This document shows positions 41,187 to 49,623 of a stretch of DNA of 64,000 nt, one piece after another; positions within the stretch are counted from its first letter, which is position 1, and each line of letters begins with the position of its first letter. This stretch comes from Pedobacter kyungheensis (GTDB lineage Bacteria > Bacteroidota > Bacteroidia > Sphingobacteriales > Sphingobacteriaceae). The stretch spans positions 1 to 64,000 of the forward strand of contig NZ_JSYN01000020.1 of assembly GCF_000812965.1 (NCBI RefSeq), written 5' to 3'. The notes beneath the pieces were generated by a model that worked only from the letters and a program-made list of their open reading frames with translations, was not told the DNA's origin and ran no database searches. The translations under genes and the position numbers were made by a program.

Positions 41187-43880
41187 ATGAAAACAACGTT
41201 TACACTATTGCTGTCTGCTGCTGCCCTTATTTCTGCAGCAACATTTAACAAAAACACCTACGAAAGCAAAAAAACATCCTTCCTGTCTATTGACACGCCA
41301 GATCAGGATCGCTTTGTAAAAGCTACCCTGGCACAAGGCGAATTTACGGAACCCACAGAAATGGCGGTTTTACCTAACCTCGATATTTTAGTTACCCAAC
41401 GAAGAGGTGAAATATTGATCTATAAAAATCAGACTAAAAAACTTAAAGAAGCCGGTAAACTCGATGTTTATTTTAAAACAAATGCGCCGGGGGTAAATGC
41501 CGAAGAAGGCTTACTGGGTATGGCCGCAGATCCTAAATTCGCCATAAACAAATATGTTTACCTTTTTTACAGTCCTTTCGATAAATCGGTAAACAGGCTA
41601 TCGCGTTTTAAACTCGTTAACGATCAGATAGTAAAAGAATCAGAAAAAGTTGTACTCGAATTTTATTCGCAACGCGATATTTGTTGCCACACCGGCGGTT
41701 CAATCGCTTTTGGATCAGACGGTTTGCTTTACGTTTCTACAGGCGATAACTCCACACCTTTCGATGCGCCGAATCAAAAATATGTAAACAGGGGTTATGC
41801 TCCCCTTGATAACCGGAAAGGATTTGAGCAATATGATGCCAGAAGATCGTCTGGAAATACCAATGATTTAAGAGGAAAAATTTTAAGGATTAAAGTGAAC
41901 GAAGATGGCACTTACAGCATCCCGGACGGAAACCTTTTCCCTAAAAACGACCCGAAAAGCAGACCCGAAATTTATGTGATGGGTAACCGCAACCCTTACC
42001 GCATTTCGGTTGACCAGAAAACCAACTTTTTATATTGGGGCGAGGTTGGACCAGATGCCAGTGATGATGATGCTTTAAGAGGTCCAAGAGGTTATGATGA
42101 AGTTAACCAGGCCCGTAAGGCAGGTAATTTCGGCTGGCCTTTGTTTATAGGAAACAATTATCCTTACAAAGCTTATGATTTTACTAATGGCGAAAACGGC
42201 AGTGCTTTCGATCCGGCTGCTCCGATTAACAACTCGCCAAACAATACAGGCTTAACGCAGCTCCCTCCTGCTCAAAAAGCCTTTATATGGTATCCTTATG
42301 GCTTATCGAACGAATTTCCTCAGGTTGGCGCCGGTGGCCGTACCGCTATGGCAGGGCCGGTTTATTATGCCAATGCCAATTCGCCTTACCCGGCTTACTA
42401 CGATGGAAAACTGATTATTTACGAATGGGTACGCGGTTGGGTAAAAGCTGTAACCATGAATGCTGCCGGCGATTACGTAAGCATGGAACCATTTTTATCT
42501 AAAGTTTCGTTAGCAGCGCCTATTGATATGGAACTGGGACCAGACGGGAAACTCTACATCCTGGAATATGGAAAAGGCTGGTTCTCTAAAAATCCGGATG
42601 CAGCCATCTCGCGTATCGATTATATCAAAGGAAACCGCCCGCCAAGGGTAGAAAGCCTCGATATTACCAAAACAAGCGGTTTACTTCCGTATAAATTAAC
42701 CGCAACGGTTAAAGCCAAAGATCCGGATGGTGATGCACTTACTTACGTGTGGAACCTGGGCAAAGGAATTACCAAAACCACTACCACACCAACTGTACAG
42801 TACACCTATACCAAAGCCGGCGAATACCCGGTAAGCGTTACCGTTATGGATAAAAGTAAAGCTGCTGCAAAAAGTCAGGTTATTCCGGTTTTTGCCGGCA
42901 ACGAGCACCCTGCTGTTGATATCGTTTTGGCTGGTAACAAAAGTTTTTACTTTCCAAATAAGGTAGTAAATTATAAAGTACTGGTAAGCGACAAAGGTGC
43001 TAAAGTTAACAATAACCGCATTTATATTTCCAATACCTATACGCAGGGAACAGATATGGCTGGCGCACAGCTAGGACACCAGCAAGCTGCACAAACAGCT
43101 GTTGGTAAAGCACTGATGTTAAAATCAGATTGCAGTACCTGCCATAAAGAATCGGCAGTTTCAATTGGTCCTGCTTTTGAAAAAGTGGCTGCAAAATATA
43201 AAAACGACAGTAAAGCGGTTGATTATCTGGCATCGAAAGTAATTGGTGGAAGCCATGGTGTTTGGGGCGAAGTACCCATGCCTGCACATAGCGCCATGAA
43301 AGAAGCCGAGGTAAAAAAGATTACCGAATGGATTATGACATTAGGCAATAAAGAAACGGTTGCAGCTTCGTTACCTGCTTCAGGCAAAATTGTACCACCG
43401 GCCAATGTAGATAAAAAGAAATCGGTAATGACACTTAAAGCAAGTTATACCGATGCAGGCGCAAAAGGCTTAAAACCTTTAACCACAACTAACCTGGTTA
43501 ACCTGCGAAGCAGCACAATTGATGCTGACGACATTAAAGAATTGAGAGGTTTTGAAAAGAAAGATATTTATGGTGGCGAAAAACTGGTTTTAACCCGTGA
43601 TAATGGCTGGTTAGCTTTAAAGGATATAGATTTAACTGACATTGCCAGTTTTGGTTTTTCATTTGCAAATTTAGCACCTGGCACAGCTGGCGAAATTGAA
43701 ATCAGGCTAGATGGTAAAGATGGAGCTTTGGTCGGAAAATCGACATTTACCAGCGCTACGCCGGTAAACCTCCTCGCTGATGGAAAACTTCATTCCCTTT
43801 ATTTTGTATTTAAAGGCGTAAAACCTGAAGATAAAAATAGCAAGCTCGTGATCCAGTCTATAATGGTCACACCAAAATAA
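41187..43880 (+). CDS. PQQ-dependent sugar dehydrogenase-like protein fused to PKD and cytochrome c domains
   Basis: 897 aa. Signal peptide about 1-18; a glucose/sorbosone dehydrogenase-type beta-propeller (about 40-480: NAEEGLLGMAADPKF, DICCHTGGSIAFGSDGLLYV, RGKILRIKVNEDG, ILEYGKGWF); a PKD domain (about 500-595, VKAKDPDGDALTYVWNLGKG); a class I cytochrome c with haem motif CSTCH near residue 648 and a Met later (VPMPAHSAM); and a C-terminal carbohydrate-binding-like sandwich (about 780-897). It likely oxidises a sugar outside the inner membrane and passes electrons through its own haem. Monocistronic, with a terminator right behind. Confidence 0.88.
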   Translation: MKTTFTLLLSAAALISAATFNKNTYESKKTSFLSIDTPDQDRFVKATLAQGEFTEPTEMAVLPNLDILVTQRRGEILIYKNQTKKLKEAGKLDVYFKTNAPGVNAEEGLLGMAADPKFAINKYVYLFYSPFDKSVNRLSRFKLVNDQIVKESEKVVLEFYSQRDICCHTGGSIAFGSDGLLYVSTGDNSTPFDAPNQKYVNRGYAPLDNRKGFEQYDARRSSGNTNDLRGKILRIKVNEDGTYSIPDGNLFPKNDPKSRPEIYVMGNRNPYRISVDQKTNFLYWGEVGPDASDDDALRGPRGYDEVNQARKAGNFGWPLFIGNNYPYKAYDFTNGENGSAFDPAAPINNSPNNTGLTQLPPAQKAFIWYPYGLSNEFPQVGAGGRTAMAGPVYYANANSPYPAYYDGKLIIYEWVRGWVKAVTMNAAGDYVSMEPFLSKVSLAAPIDMELGPDGKLYILEYGKGWFSKNPDAAISRIDYIKGNRPPRVESLDITKTSGLLPYKLTATVKAKDPDGDALTYVWNLGKGITKTTTTPTVQYTYTKAGEYPVSVTVMDKSKAAAKSQVIPVFAGNEHPAVDIVLAGNKSFYFPNKVVNYKVLVSDKGAKVNNNRIYISNTYTQGTDMAGAQLGHQQAAQTAVGKALMLKSDCSTCHKESAVSIGPAFEKVAAKYKNDSKAVDYLASKVIGGSHGVWGEVPMPAHSAMKEAEVKKITEWIMTLGNKETVAASLPASGKIVPPANVDKKKSVMTLKASYTDAGAKGLKPLTTTNLVNLRSSTIDADDIKELRGFEKKDIYGGEKLVLTRDNGWLALKDIDLTDIASFGFSFANLAPGTAGEIEIRLDGKDGALVGKSTFTSATPVNLLADGKLHSLYFVFKGVKPEDKNSKLVIQSIMVTPK

Positions 43881-43885
43881 ACTGC

Positions 43886-43918
43886 AAGCCCGGAACAACA
43901 AATTTCCGGGCTTTTTTA
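43886..43918 (+). terminator. rho-independent terminator
   Basis: AAGCCCGGAA pairs with TTTCCGGGCTT (43886-43912) and is followed by TTTTTT, six bases after the dehydrogenase stop. Confidence 0.9.
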
Positions 43919-43988
43919 TTGTAAAAAGATAAGCTTTTATACATTTCTTTAATGCAGCAATAATATCTTTGCAGCAAATTGGTAGCAC

Positions 43989-44624
43989 ATGCAAAACATT
44001 AAAAACATCATTTTTGATTACGGAAACGTAATATTCGATATAGATTTCAGAATCGCACAGGCATCTTTCCAAAAACTGGGCATTAACGATGTAGAAACCT
44101 TTTTTGCACATAAAGCACATAACAGTTTATTTGATGATTTCGAAACCGGAGCCATTTCTCCAGCCGAATTCAGGGCGGGCATCAGAGCAGCTGCCAGCCA
44201 ACCCCAGCTTACCGACCAGCAGATTGATGACGCCTGGAATAGTTTATTGATTGGTACCATACAACAAAACCATGATTTGCTGTTACAGGTTAAAGCAAAA
44301 TACCGGACGTTTTTATTAAGTAACAACAACGAAATCCATTACGACTGGATTATCAATTACCTGCAGGCTACTTTCAAAATGAACAATTACGACGATTATT
44401 TTGAAAAGGCTTATTTCTCGCAGCACATGAAACTGCGCAAGCCCAATACCGATATTTTTGAGCAGGTACTGAAAGAAAATAACTTAGATCCAGCCGAAAC
44501 CCTCTTTATTGACGATAGCCCCCAACACATAGCCGGTGCTAAAAAAGTAGGTTTAAATACTTTACTCATGACCGAAAAACCAGCACAATTAGGCGCGTTT
44601 CTGAAAGCGAATGGAATTTTGTAA
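43989..44624 (+). CDS. HAD-family hydrolase (subfamily IA phosphatase-like)
   Basis: 211 aa. Motif I IIFDYGNVIFDID (residues 7-19; nucleophile Asp), motif II LLSNNNEIH (about 111-119), motif III MKLRKPNTDIF (Lys) and motif IV TLFIDDSPQHIAGAKKVGL (about 177-195). The G at the second position of motif I (DYGNV) is typical of the YihX-like subgroup of sugar-phosphate phosphatases. Substrate unknown. It is followed eight bases later by the DUF962 gene, a likely operon. Confidence 0.9.
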   Translation: MQNIKNIIFDYGNVIFDIDFRIAQASFQKLGINDVETFFAHKAHNSLFDDFETGAISPAEFRAGIRAAASQPQLTDQQIDDAWNSLLIGTIQQNHDLLLQVKAKYRTFLLSNNNEIHYDWIINYLQATFKMNNYDDYFEKAYFSQHMKLRKPNTDIFEQVLKENNLDPAETLFIDDSPQHIAGAKKVGLNTLLMTEKPAQLGAFLKANGIL

Positions 44625-44632
44625 ATTGGGGT

Positions 44633-44953
44633 ATGGCAGAGAAAAAGTTCAAATCACTTAAAGAATTTTATCCTTTTTACTTATCAGAGCATACCAATAC
44701 CACTTCGCGTGTACTGCATTTTGTAGGTACCGGTTTAGTAGTATTGGCTTTCTTTGCAGGCTTTCTCTTCCACAACTGGCGTTTTTTCCTGTTAATGCCT
44801 TTGGTAGGCTATAGTTTTGCCTGGGTGGGGCATTTCTTTTTCGAGAAGAATAAACCTGCTACCTTCCAATATCCGGGCTACAGTTTAGCCAGCGATTTTA
44901 TCCTTTTTTATGATTTGCTAACCGGAAAACAGGCTTTCGTGGTGAAGAAGTGA
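44633..44953 (+). CDS. DUF962 (Mpo1-like) membrane protein
   Basis: 106 aa. The start matches DUF962: FKSLKEFYPFYLSEHTNTTS then VLHFVGTGLVVLAFFAGFLF. Two to three hydrophobic segments (about 28-48, 52-72) with the conserved His residues in the HF and GHFFFE turns. The yeast relative Mpo1 is a 2-hydroxy fatty acid dioxygenase; bacterial function is unproven. Second gene behind the HAD hydrolase. Confidence 0.85.
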   Translation: MAEKKFKSLKEFYPFYLSEHTNTTSRVLHFVGTGLVVLAFFAGFLFHNWRFFLLMPLVGYSFAWVGHFFFEKNKPATFQYPGYSLASDFILFYDLLTGKQAFVVKK

Positions 44954-44971
44954 TTTCAATTGGCAAAAAAT

Positions 44972-45069
44972 AGTTGGCAATTTTCAGTTTGCAGTAAACC
45001 ATTTAAAATTGAAAACTGAAACTTCCTAAATTAAAAAAACAGTTGGCAATTTTCAGCTGGCAGTAAACT
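44972..45069. repeat. short intergenic repeat family (AGTTGGCAATTTTCAG)
   Basis: AGTTGGCAATTTTCAGTTTGC (44972 on) and AGTTGGCAATTTTCAGCTGG (45041 on) are near-identical direct copies, each followed by CAGTAAAC. Related pieces (ACTGAAAACT, TTAATTGAAAACTG) fill the rest of the gap to 45138. Similar words occur at 50461-50490 and 62823-62843. Confidence 0.65.
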
Positions 45070-45138
45070 ACCTAAAACTGAAAACTACCAACTGCTAACT
45101 ATAAACTGTTAATTGAAAACTGTTAACTGAAAACTGAC

Positions 45139-46323
45139 CTACAGTTTCCTTCTTTTCAATTCTCTTTCAATTAAACCCAGCTCTCTACCGGTTTGGCCGG
45201 CAACAGAAGTATTTTCCTGGGCCCTTCTAAACAAGTAAGGCATTACAGCTTTAATTGGTCCGTAAGGCACATACTTAGCCACATTGTAATTCGAATCGGC
45301 CAGGTTAAAGCTTAAATTATCACTCATACCTAACAACTGTGCAAAATACACGTGCGGATGATTATGGTCAATATTTTTTTCTTCGAGCAAATAGGTTAAC
45401 AAACGGCTGCTGTCTTCGTTATGCGTTCCGGCAACAATTGCAATCTCCTCAATATGATCTACACAGTAGCGTAACGATTCATTATAATCGCGATCAGAAG
45501 CAGCTTTATCCGGCTGTATTGGTGAAGGGTAGCCCATCTCTGCTGCACGTTTGCGTTCTTTTTCCATATAAGCGCCACGAACCATTTTAACACCTAAAAT
45601 AAAGCCGTCGGCCTTCGCAATTAAGTGGTCGGCTTTCATATCAGCCAGTTTATCGTGACGGTACATCTGATAAGTATTGTACACAATAATACGTTCGCGG
45701 TTAAACTTACGCATCATATCTAAAGCCAGTGCATCAATGGTATCCTGTATCCAGGTTTCTTCCGCATCGATCATAATCGGCACACCTTTATCATAAGCGG
45801 TTTGGCAGATTTTTTCGCAACGCACTTTTACTTTATCGTACTCAGCCTCTTCAGTTGCCGTAAGCGTTTCTTTCGCATCTAATTTTTGTAGTAAGGCAAA
45901 ACGGCCAATACCTGTAATTTTAAATACCGTAATCGGAATTTTTATATCTCCATCGGCACGAACAATGGTGCGGATAATTTCTTCACAGGTTTCATCAAAC
46001 ACCTGCTCTTCTTCTTCTCCCTCAACCGAATAATCTAAAATGGTACCTACACCACCTTTATGTAATTGTTCTATTGCTTTATCGCACTCAGCAATGGTTT
46101 CGCCACCGCAAAACTGCTGAAATATAGTTGCTTTAATCGCACCCTGAATCGGTAGTCCGATATTTAAGAAGAAATTGGTAATGGCCGGGCCAACTTTGGT
46201 TAGAAAATTATTGGCGATAATTTTAAAAAGCCAGTAAGCTTTTTTTAATTCTGTATTGCTTTTTTGGCGGAATGCAACTTCCGTATTATCGAAATTTGGT
46301 TGCTTATTGGGGGATAAATCCAT
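45139..46323 (-). CDS. proline dehydrogenase
   Basis: 394 aa from ATG 46323 (the sequence upstream is non-coding in character). FAD-dependent TIM barrel: KVGPAITNFFLNIGLPI region, VPIMIDAEETWIQDTIDALA (about 195-215), RIIVYNTYQMYRHDKL, LGVKMVRGAYMEKERKRAAE (about 262-281) and the C-terminal RRAQENTSVAGQTGRELGLI. It oxidises proline to pyrroline-5-carboxylate, passing electrons to quinone. Monofunctional, without the PutA aldehyde dehydrogenase half, as usual in Bacteroidota. Divergent from the S4/aroB genes. Confidence 0.93.
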   Translation of the reverse strand: MDLSPNKQPNFDNTEVAFRQKSNTELKKAYWLFKIIANNFLTKVGPAITNFFLNIGLPIQGAIKATIFQQFCGGETIAECDKAIEQLHKGGVGTILDYSVEGEEEEQVFDETCEEIIRTIVRADGDIKIPITVFKITGIGRFALLQKLDAKETLTATEEAEYDKVKVRCEKICQTAYDKGVPIMIDAEETWIQDTIDALALDMMRKFNRERIIVYNTYQMYRHDKLADMKADHLIAKADGFILGVKMVRGAYMEKERKRAAEMGYPSPIQPDKAASDRDYNESLRYCVDHIEEIAIVAGTHNEDSSRLLTYLLEEKNIDHNHPHVYFAQLLGMSDNLSFNLADSNYNVAKYVPYGPIKAVMPYLFRRAQENTSVAGQTGRELGLIERELKRRKL

Positions 46324-46404
46324 TTGTATGCTATAAATTAAGTCAGATTGGTGCAAAATTATAAAAAGCATTGATTGTTAAAACTAAAAAGGTTTAAATA
46401 ATCG

Positions 46405-46412
46405 TATTTTTG
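46405..46412 (+). promoter_or_regulatory. possible -7 box giving a leaderless transcript
   Basis: TATTTTTG fits TAnnTTTG and ends six bases before ATG 46419, so the predicted start of transcription falls at or next to the start codon. No clear -33 element. Confidence 0.35.
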
Positions 46413-46418
46413 CAGAAA

Positions 46419-46625
46419 ATGATACAATTCAAATTAGAAGGCGAATTTATTCCACTAATTCAGCTGTTAAAGGCTACCGGGTTGGTTGGAAGCGGCGGCG
46501 ATGCCCAGGCCGTTGTAACAGAAGGCTTGGTAAAATGTAACGGCGAAGTAGATTACCGCAAACGTTATAAGGTTAGAGTTGGCGATATTATTACTTTTGG
46601 GGAAAATAAAATAGAAGTTATTTAA
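46419..46625 (+). CDS. RNA-binding S4 domain protein (YbcJ-like)
   Basis: 68 aa from ATG 46419. IQLLKATGLVGSGGDAQAVV and EGLVKCNGEVDYRKRYKVRV then GDIITF are the S4 RNA-binding fold, typical of the short YbcJ group, implicated in ribosome or RNA handling. The stop codon shares its last A with the ATG of aroB, so the two are translationally coupled. Confidence 0.88.
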   Translation: MIQFKLEGEFIPLIQLLKATGLVGSGGDAQAVVTEGLVKCNGEVDYRKRYKVRVGDIITFGENKIEVI

Positions 46626-47680
46626 TGGAACCACTAACAAGCGCAGGCCACTCCGTTTATTTCGAAAGTAATTTAGCAGCTTTAAAAGTACTTTTAGAAA
46701 GCAATAAATACAGCAAAGTTTTTGTACTTGCTGATGAACATACCAGTGAAGTATGCTTACCGCTTTTTCAATCACTTTTAGATTTTTCTGAATTTGACCT
46801 GATTGAAACTGCAGCAGGCGAAGAAAATAAAAATATCGATTTCTGTATCGGCATCTGGAAAACCTTACTGGATTTTGAAGCCGACCGCAAAAGTTTAATG
46901 ATCAACCTTGGTGGCGGTGTAATTACTGATATGGGGGGCTTTATTGCCTCTACCTACAAACGCGGAATTGATTTCGTCAATATCCCCACTACCCTCCTTT
47001 CGCAGGTTGATGCTTCTGTGGGTGGCAAAACCGGAATTGATATTGATAACGTAAAAAATATGGTAGGCACTTTTACCCTGCCACAAATGGTTTTTATCGA
47101 AACCGGCTTTTTAGAAACCCTGCCAGAGCGCGAACTTTTATCAGGATTTGCCGAAATGATTAAACATGGTTTAATTTACGATAAACCTTATTACGAAAAA
47201 TTAAAGGCGGGCAGCTACCTAACACCATCTGCAGAAGATATTTACCGCTCTGTTGAAATTAAAAACGAGGTGGTTACCATCGATCCGCATGAAAAAAATC
47301 TGCGTAAGATTTTAAATTTCGGTCATACCATTGGTCATGCCATTGAAGGTTACTCGCTAACTAACGACGAAAATCCGCTAACCCACGGTGAAGCCATTGC
47401 TATTGGTTTTGTGTGCGAAGCTGCGCTTTCGATTAATAACAGTACACTTACCACCGAGGAACTGGAAGATATCAGTAAATATATTTTATCGCTATATCCT
47501 AAATACCACATCAAAAAAGAAAGTTATGATACACTTTTAGAATTGATGAAAAGCGATAAAAAGAACGAAGATGGCAACATTTTGTTCTCATTATTAGAAA
47601 CAACAGGCAAATGCGCGTTTAACTGCCGTGCTACCAAAGCCGATATTTTGAGCAGTTTAGATTATTATAACAGTTTATAA
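46625..47680 (+). CDS. aroB: 3-dehydroquinate synthase
   Basis: 351 aa. Converts DAHP to 3-dehydroquinate, second step of the shikimate pathway, using NAD and a metal. NAD-binding MINLGGGVITDMGGFIASTY (about 97-116), TTLLSQVDASVGGKTGID (about 126-143), and metal ligands in the FAEMIKHG segment (Glu) and in FGHTIGHAIEGYS and THGEAIAIG (His). Length is normal for the family. Between an S4 gene (1-bp overlap) and a fatty-acid hydroxylase gene (1-bp gap). Confidence 0.95.
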   Translation: MEPLTSAGHSVYFESNLAALKVLLESNKYSKVFVLADEHTSEVCLPLFQSLLDFSEFDLIETAAGEENKNIDFCIGIWKTLLDFEADRKSLMINLGGGVITDMGGFIASTYKRGIDFVNIPTTLLSQVDASVGGKTGIDIDNVKNMVGTFTLPQMVFIETGFLETLPERELLSGFAEMIKHGLIYDKPYYEKLKAGSYLTPSAEDIYRSVEIKNEVVTIDPHEKNLRKILNFGHTIGHAIEGYSLTNDENPLTHGEAIAIGFVCEAALSINNSTLTTEELEDISKYILSLYPKYHIKKESYDTLLELMKSDKKNEDGNILFSLLETTGKCAFNCRATKADILSSLDYYNSL

Positions 47681-47681
47681 C

Positions 47682-48626
47682 ATGAAGTTTACCGGAAGTG
47701 ATATTTCTGTAATCGGGCTTTTTGGTTTCGTAATCGTTTTAACCTTGGTTGAAATGTATTTCAGTTACCTGCACGACAGAAAATTATATACCAAGCGCGA
47801 TACCTGGACCAATATTTACCTGATGACAGCCGCTATTGTAATCAATTTGGCGACTAAAACAGGTACATTTTTCTTATTGCAATATTGCTACCAGTTCCGT
47901 TTGTTCCAGATCAGCAATATCTGGATTTACTGGCTGGTGTTAATCTTAGCTCAAGATTTTCTGTATTGGTTTTTGCATACCGTTGGCCACTACGTGCGCT
48001 TTTTCTGGGCCATGCACGTTACCCACCATTCGTCAGAGCATTTTAACTTAACCACTGGTTTCCGTTCTACTGTTTTTGAACCTTTGTACCGGGTATTCTT
48101 TTACCTGCCGTTAGCCTTTATGGGCTTTACTGCGGTTGATATTCTTTTTGCCTACCTGGTTACCCAAATTTATGGCAACCTGGTGCATACCCAATACAAT
48201 ATCAAATTCCCGAAATGGTACGAATATATTTTTGTAACGCCATCTCACCACCGTGTGCACCACGCCAGCAATGTGCGTTACCTGGATAAAAACATGGGCA
48301 TGGTTTTAATTCTTTGGGACAGATGGTTTGGAACTTTCCAGGCCGAATTACCTGAAGATGAAGTAAAATACGGTTTAACTACCCAACCTACTGATACCGG
48401 GCCTGTAAATATCATTTTCCACGAATTTATTGCCTTAACCGCTGATGTAAAAAAGGCCCCAACTTTTATGGATAAAGTAAAATACGTTTTCAATCCGCCG
48501 GGATGGAGCCATGATGGCAGCACCAAAATTGCTAAAATTATGCAACAGGAGCTTCGGGATGCTGAGATCCTCGAAAAATCAAAAAAGTTAAAGTCTGAAC
48601 AACCCGAATTAAGTTCGGCAGTTTAA
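47682..48626 (+). CDS. sterol desaturase / fatty acid hydroxylase family membrane protein
   Basis: 314 aa, integral membrane di-iron enzyme. About four hydrophobic spans (8-25, 45-68, 82-100, 130-160). Histidine clusters HTVGHYVRFFWAMHVTHHSS (about 105-124) and HHRVHHASN (about 190-198) are the diiron ligands. It inserts a hydroxyl or double bond into a lipid; substrate unknown. It begins one base after the aroB stop, although no metabolic link is evident. Confidence 0.88.
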   Translation: MKFTGSDISVIGLFGFVIVLTLVEMYFSYLHDRKLYTKRDTWTNIYLMTAAIVINLATKTGTFFLLQYCYQFRLFQISNIWIYWLVLILAQDFLYWFLHTVGHYVRFFWAMHVTHHSSEHFNLTTGFRSTVFEPLYRVFFYLPLAFMGFTAVDILFAYLVTQIYGNLVHTQYNIKFPKWYEYIFVTPSHHRVHHASNVRYLDKNMGMVLILWDRWFGTFQAELPEDEVKYGLTTQPTDTGPVNIIFHEFIALTADVKKAPTFMDKVKYVFNPPGWSHDGSTKIAKIMQQELRDAEILEKSKKLKSEQPELSSAV

Positions 48627-48630
48627 AAAT

Positions 48631-48661
48631 AAGCGGTCTGTATTACGGGCCGCTTTTTTTT
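48631..48661 (+). terminator. rho-independent terminator
   Basis: AAGCGGTC and GGCCGCTT (48631-48653) pair with one G-T pair and run into T8, just behind the hydroxylase stop. It closes the S4-aroB-hydroxylase unit. Confidence 0.85.
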
Positions 48662-48743
48662 GATTTAATCCTTATAGAAATGGACAAACAGCGCCAAAAT
48701 ATTTAAAGATATAATTCGTATTTTTGATATAAAGTTTATTGCT

Positions 48744-48935
48744 ATGACAACATTGACTATACAAGTTAAAGATAACGATACAGAATTTCTTTTAGAGGTA
48801 CTAAAAAGAATTAATGCGAAAGTGATCCAAACTTCTAAAAAGCAACTTTTACTTGATGGCATTACGCAAGGAATAAGAGAAGCAAAAGAAATCAAAGCCG
48901 GAAAAATTGCGCCATTATCATTGAAAGATATATGA
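48744..48935 (+). CDS. probable antitoxin (DUF2683-like)
   Basis: 63 aa, with an N-terminal strand (TTLTIQVKDNDTEFLLEVLK) and a helical tail (GITQGIREAKEIKAGKIAPL). It is the size and shape of a small antitoxin whose C-terminus wraps its toxin. Its stop codon is followed one base later by the toxin ATG, making a bicistronic pair. Assignment rests mainly on this pairing. Confidence 0.65.
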   Translation: MTTLTIQVKDNDTEFLLEVLKRINAKVIQTSKKQLLLDGITQGIREAKEIKAGKIAPLSLKDI

Positions 48936-48936
48936 T

Positions 48937-49260
48937 ATGGCAGAAATTACCATAGTCTACTCGCCAATTTTCATAAAAAAAGCTAAGCAGCTAAAGAAGA
49001 AACATGCATCATTAATTAGCGACTTATCTGAATTAGAATCCGTATTACTTGAGAACCCAAGAACAGGTACTGATTTAGGCAATGGCATTTTCAAAATAAG
49101 ATTAGCTGTAAAAAGTAAGGGAAAAGGAAAAAGTGGTGGTTATAGAGTAATTACCTACTTACAAATTAAAAATGAAATCAATATGATTTACATTTATGAC
49201 AAATCAGAAGAGGCTACTATTACTAAAAAAGACATACAGAAAATAATTGATACCTTGTGA
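48937..49260 (+). CDS. RelE/HigB-type toxin
   Basis: 107 aa. The RelE fold is suggested by YSPIFIKKAKQLKKKHASLI at the start, the IFKIRLAVKSKGKGKSGGYR motif (about 65-84) and a closing VITYLQI...MIYIYDKSEE strand pair. Basic residues and the GGYR segment are typical of ribosome-dependent mRNA-cleaving HigB/RelE relatives. It is coupled to the small gene upstream. No mobile-element sequence is nearby. Confidence 0.8.
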   Translation: MAEITIVYSPIFIKKAKQLKKKHASLISDLSELESVLLENPRTGTDLGNGIFKIRLAVKSKGKGKSGGYRVITYLQIKNEINMIYIYDKSEEATITKKDIQKIIDTL

Positions 49261-49429
49261 TACATATTCAATTCCTTAACAACGTATAAATCACTTGCCC
49301 TACGTATTCCCAATAACAAGCGCTCATTTTCATTACTTCAAACCAACCTTTTACAGAATTTATACCATGCACCAAAACGGTCTAAAATCAATAAAATTAA
49401 ATTTTATTAAAAATATTTTCAATTTCCTA
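49261..49429. other. intergenic, nothing recognised
   Basis: AT-rich stretch between the toxin-antitoxin pair and the pheA promoter. Confidence 0.5.
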
Positions 49430-49459
49430 TTGACAAATTAAATTTTGTTACTACATTTG
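49430..49459 (+). promoter_or_regulatory. Bacteroidota-type promoter of the pheA leader
   Basis: TTG (49430-49432), exactly 19 bp, then TACATTTG (49452-49459), a match to TTG-N19-TAnnTTTG. Expected start near 49466, about twelve bases before the leader-peptide ATG. Confidence 0.82.
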
Positions 49460-49477
49460 GCTCAACGAAAAAAAAGA

Positions 49478-49540
49478 ATGAAAAATTTTAACACATATTA
49501 CTTTGGTTACTTTTACTATTTTAGTGAGAGCCGGGGCTAA
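49478..49540 (+). CDS. Phe/Tyr-rich leader peptide of pheA
   Basis: Twenty codons, MKNFNTYYFGYFYYFSESRG: four Phe and five Tyr, clustered in positions 4-15. It begins just after the predicted transcription start and ends at TAA 49538-49540. The last three codons are also the first arm of the antiterminator. A ribosome waiting for charged tRNA-Phe or tRNA-Tyr would leave that arm free; one that reaches the stop would cover it. Too short for function other than control of the downstream gene. Confidence 0.88.
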   Translation: MKNFNTYYFGYFYYFSESRG

Positions 49541-49609
49541 TATGCAAAAAGATATATAAAAATATTAAAATGTATAAAAAAGTCCTGGCAAACAGCCGGG
49601 ACTTTTTTT
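49530..49609 (+). promoter_or_regulatory. transcription attenuator of pheA
   Basis: GCCGGGGCT (49530-49538) can pair with AGTCCTGGC (49581-49589) using two G-U pairs: the antiterminator. AGTCCTGGC can instead pair with GCCGGGACT (49594-49602), followed by T7: the terminator. The two helices share the middle arm and exclude each other. This is the classical ribosome-mediated design, placed between the leader peptide and the pheA ATG. Confidence 0.88.
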
Positions 49610-49623
49610 GTTTAACACAAAAA

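Noticed and set aside
49570..49623. Longer pheA starting at ATG 49570
   Set aside because: It would translate through the terminator hairpin. The sequence from 49624 begins the conserved prephenate dehydratase domain.
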